From the NCBI RefSeq assembly GCF_029962835.1, contig NC_080583.1, positions 2,696,001 to 2,760,000 on the forward strand: a stretch of DNA of 64,000 nt. The letters are read 5' to 3'. The notes under the pieces are model-generated. The model was not told the DNA's origin. It was given only the letters and a program-made list of their open reading frames with translations, and made no database searches. Each line of letters starts with the position of its first letter. The first letter of the stretch is position 1. The stretch comes from Magnolia sinica (Eukaryota > Streptophyta > Magnoliopsida > Magnoliales > Magnoliaceae). The position numbers were made by a program, and so were the translations under genes. This document shows, piece by piece, positions 59,601-64,000 of the stretch.

Positions 59601-59875
59601 CATACATTCAATGCCTATCCGGGCTGTCCAAACCAAGAGGCTGATTGTGGATGGAGCACATCCCTGAATTCAAACTGATTAGATGATCTTGTCCATCCCG
59701 TTTCACCATTGAATTTGGACAGCCGGACATTCGGATATCTTGCCTGGCTGTCAATTTCTCCCAATTTCTCCACAGTTAAACAATGCCTTATTGTTGTTGT
59801 TGTTGTTGTTGTAAGACTGATGAGTACTTTTCTCCATGCTTGATTAGTTTAGCTGGAAGAATATTGAAGAATTAA
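47308..59875 (+). CDS. ARI: ARIADNE-type RBR E3 ubiquitin ligase (ARI1/ARI2/ARI3 group)
   Basis: Exons: 47308-47415, 52324-52356, 52455-52746, 54004-54484, 58172-58696, then 58770-58960 plus 59853-59875 (550 aa), or 58770-59007 unspliced (558 aa). All are GT-AG and in frame. It has an acidic N-terminus (MTSEEEDCYYSDYSDHD), VVTKESLLEAQREDLRRVM, and RING1 (C120-N-I-C ... DCGHCFCNDC145). The IBR is CPSVPHCGN...CTCGLQFCFNC...CSC. RING2 is CPKC (280-283) with catalytic GGC (about C293), then CICKQVFCWLCGG; the Ariadne helices include HRYMHYYNRYKAH and YSYPFAFYMFGE. RBR ligases take ubiquitin from E2 onto the RING2 cysteine and pass it to a substrate. After WLCGG the usual H-x9-C zinc pair is shortened to H-F-C. 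The end of the gene is uncertain. Confidence 0.9.
47416..49124. other. ARI intron 1, left part
   Basis: Ordinary AT-rich intron at first; no clear element until the RTE fragment. ORFs have no recognisable domain. Confidence 0.4.
49125..49445 (+). mobile_element. RTE-clade LINE 3' fragment, sense to ARI
   Basis: Read with several frameshifts, it follows the C-terminal end of plant RTE elements: a gatggttggcaagatgacga stretch (MVGKMTKDRI), aaaatgaatgcattcgagg, gatgaggg..., atggtttggttatgtgcaac, aaaaggacgtaggtggatgt, and an end giving DRVEWKSR-like sequence. It is degraded and 5'-truncated. Confidence 0.6.
49451..49776. mobile_element. Tourist/PIF-Harbinger-type MITE with TTA target duplication
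   Basis: Ends GGGCCTGTTTGGTTTTC and GAAAACCAACAGGCCC are inverted repeats. The element is flanked by TTA (49448-49450 and 49777-49779), the usual target of PIF/Harbinger elements. It is 326 bp and non-coding. Confidence 0.8.
50440..50600 (-). mobile_element. RTE-clade LINE 3' end, minus strand
   Basis: The minus strand reads GGGCAAGGGAGGCCCAAAAG (GRPKR), then GCATATGGTCCTCGATGAG, and the well-known RTE tail TAGCCGACCCCAATTAGTTG-GGATAAGG. It lies in ARI intron 1 next to a (CT)n run and is opposite to the first RTE fragment. Confidence 0.65.
50600..50656. repeat. (CT)n plus T-run
   Basis: About 20 CT units (50600-50639), then a T-run. Confidence 0.95.
50784..51155. mobile_element. two adjacent Tourist-like MITE copies
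   Basis: The first has ends GGGCCTGTTTGGGTTGGAGATT and AATCTCGAATCCAAACAGGC (50787-50977). A partial second copy follows (about 51007-51152), sharing aaaagtgccac, ttacgattt, accgcc and cagtcaaatgc, and ending aatccaaacatacccttaa. Confidence 0.6.
51156..52323. other. ARI intron 1, right part
   Basis: No clear element; an ordinary intron leading to the ARI exon 2 acceptor (attcacag). Confidence 0.4.
52934..53597. mobile_element. hAT-like non-autonomous element with GCATATGC repeats
   Basis: Ends TGTCAAATCGCATATGC and GCATATGCGATCGCATTTGACA are inverted. Flanks gtcaatgt (52926-52933) and aacaatgt (53598-53605) agree at 6 of 8 bases, fitting an aged 8-bp target duplication. Both ends are crowded with CATATG motifs; the middle is AT-rich and non-coding. 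It lies within ARI intron 3. Confidence 0.65.
53606..54003. other. rest of ARI intron 3
   Basis: No recognised element. It ends with the acceptor tctatgcacag before exon 4. Confidence 0.45.
56634..57244 (+). mobile_element. TRIM-like element family B with two LTRs, inserted in the LINE
   Basis: LTR 1 is 56637-56984 (it contains a SINE) and LTR 2 is 57027-57244 (218 bp). Both open TGC(G/A)G(G/A)GGCATTTTCACA and end TG(T/C)GTCA. The interior is only 42 bp and opens with a primer-binding motif, AAGTGGTATCAAAGC. The insertion is flanked by AAATC (56629-56633 and 57245-57249), a 5-bp target duplication in the LINE. It is non-coding and looks structurally whole apart from the SINE. Moderate LTR divergence suggests middle age. 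Confidence 0.75.
56811..56920 (+). mobile_element. SINE fragment inside the TRIM LTR
   Basis: It contains a Pol III B-box-like GGTTCGAGTACCC, then gtggtgtaattccactacgg and gtgtgagtgtgtgcgtgcg, ending in an A/T-rich tail. It is flanked by gggattgattcacca (56796-56810) and gggttgattcacca (56921-56934), an imperfect 14-15-bp target duplication. LTR 2 of the same TRIM (gggattgattcgccacgc) shows the empty site. The 5' head is missing or short. Confidence 0.7.
57497..57866. mobile_element. MITE family 2, copy 2, in ARI intron 4
   Basis: Ends ctttgctaagcccacatgtg and cacatgtgggcttagcaaag are perfect inverted repeats of about 20 bp. The interior has atcctaagaattagg and gttctctaacccatccactt, shared with 40951-41250. 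It is non-coding. Confidence 0.75.
57867..58171. other. end of ARI intron 4
   Basis: AT-rich with A and T runs. It ends with acceptor tctcaatgcag before exon 5. Confidence 0.45.
58993..59542. mobile_element. possible MITE at the ARI 3' end
   Basis: The left end GGGGCCTGTTTAGATCTGGGC and the right end GGCCTGAATCCAGACAACC are roughly inverted. The middle is non-coding. If ARI exon 6 is not spliced at 58960, its last codons and stop (TAG at 59005-59007) lie in this element's left end. Confidence 0.45.
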
Positions 59876-61217
59876 GACCCACATTGCCTCTGACAGAGAC
59901 TGATGTGGGCGAGCGATTCATAGGAGCATCTTAGTTTGATAGCCTGTTGGGGATGCCGTTTTCCATCTTAATCCGCCCTGGGAGGTGGCCAAAGAGAGCC
60001 GAATCCGTCTGTCAAATTCAGCATCTTCAACTGTACAGTTTAGATTAAACGACTGCACTGCGATTATGAGTTTCTTCGTACTTAAGTTATTTTTTAATAA
60101 TTATGGCCTGTGAAAAAGAGTATTCCGTGGTGTTGTTGGATTCTCTTTTATACTTTGCTCTGTAAATGCCTCCTTTCAGTTCTCTCTGCACTGTCTATTT
60201 TATCTGTACATATTCTCTAATCCGTTTCTGAGTTCAATCTCATGAACTCCATTGTGGATAGTTTAGTTAGGCTGGTTGTCGATGATTTCTCACTGTATGG
60301 GTCCCTTGATGGGCCATCACCTAATGCTCAATTCAGATGAGAAACGTACCAGGTGATGGCACGAGTAGCTGCAATGCCTGCATGCAGGTGTCCCATAATT
60401 TGTAGTTTTGGCATGATTTGTCATCTAGTCTGTGAACTTAGGTGGGTCCCACCTCTTATCGTCCTGGCGTAAGCTTCTATCTAGTCTGCTCATCCAGCTG
60501 GCCAGGTACAAAATAATATGGTGAACGGTTTAGGAAAAAAGTAGACTATACTAACTTGAGTAGAATGATAATCATCTAGCATTGATCTAAATTTCCAAAC
60601 TATTACTGCTATACATTTTAGGTTTTTAGTTTGTGCTAGTGGGACCCATAATTCAGTGGTCCATTGCATTGATGGGACTGTCCCATACACCTAAAACTCC
60701 AAGATTGAATGATCCTAGCCATTTAATATCTGGCCAGTTTTTAGGTCGAAGCGCACTGGTCGCTCTATTGACTGCCTAGATGGGTGAGTTTGAGATCTTT
60801 GCATTTGGGAAATTTTGGTTCATGGACCATTCGCACAGGGGCCCATAGAATCATCAGTTTGGATGGCTGAACCTGGACGTCACTAAGATGGGCTTCAAGA
60901 AATGGAGTTGTGATGCATCAGAGCTTGAATGTAATCTCTGTTGGGCCCATGGTTGGGAGATCCTAACCGTTCTCTCCATCTTGATTCTGATCTGGATAAT
61001 TTTTACAGCATCTCCTATCTGTTGTGGGGTCTATTTGGTAACCAATTATTGAATAATAGGTATGGCTCCAATTGGGACCTGCCCATCAGGACCTGGCCTG
61101 AACAGTTCGAAATTGGGCTGAAGCAAACCCTAGGCCCGGCCCTTTGATAGCTCTAATCATGGGCCCCACTTGCAGGACCAAGGTCTATCCTAGCCTAGCC
61201 TGGGAAGTGAAATGAAG
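59876..61217. other. ARI downstream region
   Basis: Probable 3' untranslated region, then intergenic DNA. A (TTG)n run at 59793-59811 lies just before. No gene was recognised; ORFs have no recognisable domain. Confidence 0.4.
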
Positions 61218-61555
61218 GCCAGCTCATTTTACGGCGAGTGTATCTTAGGTGGGCCACACCACAGGAAACTGTAGAGTGAATCCTTCCCGGTGGCAACCAT
61301 GATGTTTATATGCCATCAGACCCGTTCAAAATGTGAGTCCCACCATGATGAAGAGAATATGCAAATATAAGCCTGATCTAAAAATTAGGTGGAACGCAAG
61401 AAGGTTTCAATGTTCGGCATTCGATCCCTACCGTTTCCAGTGGTGGGTCCACTTGAGTTTTGAATCTGCCTGATTTTCGGGCTCAGGTCCCAACGTGAGC
61501 TGGTGCTGCTGATGGACGGAGTGGATGTCCCACAGAAATCACGGTGGGGCCGTCA
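61218..61555. mobile_element. family-1 MITE, left-truncated
   Basis: It shares aggtgggccacaccacagga, gagtcccaccatgatgaaga, aatataagcctgatctaaaa and gatggacggagtggatgtcc with the copy at 42541. The left terminal repeat is missing or degraded. Confidence 0.65.
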
Positions 61556-61669
61556 GAGCCTTTTATTTCCAAAACAAGTGAAGGGGATGCGCTCCGATGA
61601 TACCAGTACGGTGGTACCGGGCAGAGGTGGGATCCACCTGATATGGAAATCGGATTGTGTACTGAGTAA

Positions 61670-62110
61670 ACTCAGATGGGTCCACCGAGAATGCATGTAG
61701 TTTATCCAATCCGTTCGTCAGTTGTTTCAGCTAATTTTAGGCGTTGAGCCAAAAAGCGAAGCATATCCAAAGTTTAAGTGGACCATACCACATGAAACAG
61801 TGGGAATAATGATTTCGATCGTTGAAACCTTTCAACGTGCCCGCAGTGATCTTTATTTGTCATCCAACATGTTCATAAGATCAAAAATACCTAGATGAAG
61901 GGGATAAAAAATAAAAATACAAGCTTGATCTAAAACTTTTGTGGACACCAATAAATTTTCAACGGTAGACACTCAATTCACACAATTTCCAGTAGTGTGG
62001 TCCACTTGATCTTTAAATATACTTCATTTTTGGGATGAAGATCTAAAATTAACTTTTAAAATGGATGGATGGGGCGGATAAAATACATAAATCACAGTGG
62101 ATCCTATAAT
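61670..62110. mobile_element. family-1 MITE
   Basis: The left end is cagatgggtccaccgagaat; the interior has taagtggaccataccacatg and ccagtagtgtggtccacttg; the right end is atggatggatggggcggat and aaatacataaatcacagtgg. It is non-coding. Confidence 0.7.
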
Positions 62111-62395
62111 GGGATCTAGGATTTCCCGTGAAAGCTTCCTAGAAGTTTTGTGGTGTTGAAACTCCCGAGAGTAGGACCCCATTGTAAATGACCTTATAAA
62201 AGGTCTGGATAGCATATAAACATTAAGATGGATCTCAGAAAAGTTTCAATCGTAGAAATTTCTTTTCCAAATTTTTCATCCCGTGTGACCCACTTGAGTT
62301 TTTTATCCACCTCCATCTCTGTTGCACGTCTAAAGTGAGGTCGAAAAACCGATGGATGAAATGGATTTGTCAAATACATCCTCATTCGGTATTCC
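62111..62395. mobile_element. family-1 MITE, partial
   Basis: It lacks the left end. It has gaccttataaaaggtctgga, catataaacattaag and the right end gatggatgaaatggatttgt. Confidence 0.5.
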
Positions 62396-62481
62396 TGCAC
62401 GATGCGCAAGGCTTTGGCAGGAAATCCGCGTGCCAGGTACAAGTTGAAAGGGAAAGCGTATTGGCTGGTCACCCAATCGGA

Positions 62482-63048
62482 CATTATGGGGCCCACCGTG
62501 ATGTATGTGTTTTATCCATGCCGTTCATATTTTTTCCAGATCATTTTACAGCAGGATGAAAAAAAAATTAAGCAGATTCAAATTTCAAGTGAACCACACC
62601 ACAGGAAACAGTGTTGATTGAATGCTCACCTTTTAAAACTTACTGGGGCCGCGAAAAGTTTTGAACCAAGATGATATTTGTGTTTTCGCTTCATCCAGCT
62701 ATGTGTGACCCTATCAACCCTTTTTTTTTTTTTTATCCATTTAGTTTGTTAGTACACACCCATGTGTGTGTACACACAACTCCGTGTTAGCCACCTCCGC
62801 TAGGGATTGATACCAAGACCTCAGGTGTTGAAACGAGGTATCTCCACCCGGTCTGCCAGTTGAGCTGTAGATTTAGGTGTGACCCTATCAATAGGTTGGA
62901 TGGCACCTAAACATTAGGGTGGGCCCTAAGAATTTTTTTCCTTCCACTTGAGCTCCGAATCTACTCCAATTATGGGCTCAAGCTCTAAAATGAGTTGAAA
63001 AAATGAATGAATGGTGTGGATACAAGCACATGCAACCATATGGCCCCA
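62482..63048. mobile_element. family-1 MITE carrying a SINE
   Basis: The left end is ttatggggcccaccgtgatg, then tatgtgttttatccatgccg; the interior has aagtgaaccacaccacagga; the right end is gaatggtgtggatacaagca. A SINE splits it after gtgtgaccctatcaa, which is repeated on both sides. Confidence 0.75.
62718..62876 (-). mobile_element. tRNA-derived SINE, minus strand, with 15-bp target duplication
   Basis: On the minus strand it opens CTAAATCTACAGCTCAACTGG (A-box-like TAGCTCAACTGG form, here ACAGCTCAACTGG), then GGTCTTGGTATCAATCCC (B-box-like), a body with GTTAGTACAC in reverse, and a poly(A) tail (T-run 62721-62734 on the plus strand). Flanks GTGTGACCCTATCAA (62703-62717 and 62877-62891) are identical. 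It is 159 bp and looks full length. The perfect target duplication means a recent insertion. A truncated relative lies at 24761-24856. Confidence 0.85.
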
Positions 63049-63139
63049 TAGTACCCAAATTCGCGTCCGTTGAAAGGAAAGCGGATTGGCCGGTGGACCT
63101 CACACTAGCTATATAGCTGACGGATTGACAACAGTAAGT

Positions 63140-63545
63140 TATGTGAGTTTGATCATGAGATATGTGTTATATCCAAACCATCCAACCATTTTACAAGCTA
63201 CGCTTAAGGCTTGAGATGAAAAATAAGACAGTTCTAACTGTCAAGTGGACCACACTGAAAAAAGCAGCAGGAACCCTTTTTGGGGTAACAAAAGTCTTGG
63301 ATCAATATGAAAATTGTGTTTTCCTCTTCATTCAAGTCTCTTTGACCAAACAGATTGGATGGAAAATAAATGTTATGGTGGGCCCTAAAAATTGCTTAAT
63401 AGTAAAAATCATTATCTCCGCTGCTATTTGTAGTGTGGTCCAGATGATTTTTGGATATGATTAATTTTTTGGGTAATGCTTTAAAATAATCTCTAAAAAT
63501 AGATAAAGCAGTTTAGATATAATAAATACATCACTGTGGGGCCCA
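63140..63545. mobile_element. family-1 MITE, diverged
   Basis: It shares gttatatccaaaccatccaa, caagtggaccacact, gttatggtgggcccta and tacatcactgtggggcccat with the family; AT-rich drift suggests it is older. Confidence 0.65.
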
Positions 63546-63697
63546 TTGACTTTGATCTCCTTTGAACCATTCGTATAACTAAAACCGGAGGAGACACATA
63601 CCTACAGCTGTATAGCTGGTGTGTGGTACACGAGCCAATTAGGCGGGACGAGGATTGCAGCCTACCCCCGCCCAGATGGTAATCCGTCTGGGTAGGG

Positions 63698-64000
63698 CTC
63701 TGTGAGGCCCACTATAATGTAAGTGTTTTATCCATGCTGTTAATCGTTTTTGGCAAATCATTTTAAATTATAAGACAAGAAATTAAGTAGTTTCACATCT
63801 GCAGTGGACCACACCAAAGGAAGCTGCATTGATAATGACACTCACTGTTGAAACCATTCTAAGGGCCACCGTGATGTTTTTTTACCATACAACCTATTCA
63901 TAAGGTCATGTAGACGTGGATGAAGCCAAAAAACAAATATCAGCTTGACTCAAAATTTCTCCAGCTCCTAAGAAGTTTTTAATGGTGGACGTTCAATCCC
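63698..64000. mobile_element. family-1 MITE, cut by the window edge
   Basis: The left end is CTCTGTGAGGCCCACTATAA; the interior has gcagtggaccacaccaaagg and ttcataaggtcatgtagacg. It runs off the right end of the window. Confidence 0.7.

Noticed and set aside
59793-59811. (TTG)n run as an RTE LINE tail
   Set aside because: RTE tails end like this, but no RTE sequence precedes it on either strand.

Overview
The window is plant nuclear DNA. It has intron-rich genes, a nuclear gene for a plastid ribosomal protein, a plant-type ARIADNE ubiquitin ligase, a eukaryotic tRNA-Glu, and a very heavy load of LTR-type, LINE, SINE and MITE repeats. The dominant MITE family, with ends reading about CTCTGTGGGGCCCACC, and the long repeat-filled introns suggest a large-genome woody early-diverging angiosperm such as a magnoliid. 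That placement is a guess from repeat style, not shown by the sequence.

From 1 to 8.3 kb the DNA is almost all LTR-derived: a very short TRIM-like LTR array with an inverted head, a 3.5-kb solo LTR with a perfect 5-bp target duplication, a second small solo LTR inside a tandem repeat, and an antisense LTR fragment. From 8.3 to 30.7 kb lies one gene, a class I SAM-dependent methyltransferase of the EEF1AKMT4/METTL13-like family (251 aa, 7 coding exons). Its tRNA-Glu, promoter and exons 1-2 occur twice as near-identical 1.46-kb copies about 2.56 kb apart. Its second intron is 15.6 kb and holds Gypsy remnants in head-to-head orientation, TRIM LTRs and a 2.2-kb array built from MITE-end-like units.

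From 31.6 to 36.0 kb is nuclear RPS9 (plastid ribosomal protein uS9c; 2 exons, 210 aa). Its 3.2-kb intron opens with a minisatellite that a LINE has split. From 36 to 46.7 kb there is only repeat DNA: LINE 3' ends, MITEs and a hAT-like element. From 47.3 to about 59.9 kb is an ARI1/ARI2/ARI3-type RBR E3 ligase (6 or 7 exons, about 550 aa). Its introns hold RTE and L1 LINE fragments, MITEs and a three-level nest (SINE in TRIM in LINE). From 60 to 64 kb the same MITE family lies nearly end to end, one copy carrying a SINE with a 15-bp target duplication.

All three protein genes are on the + strand. They are housekeeping genes with no functional link to one another that I can see. No CRISPR array or bacterial-style operon is present. 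The points most worth following are the duplicated methyltransferase 5' end with its tRNA, the MITE-end array, the minimal TRIMs with about 42-56-bp interiors, and the shortened RING2 zinc site in the ARIADNE protein.
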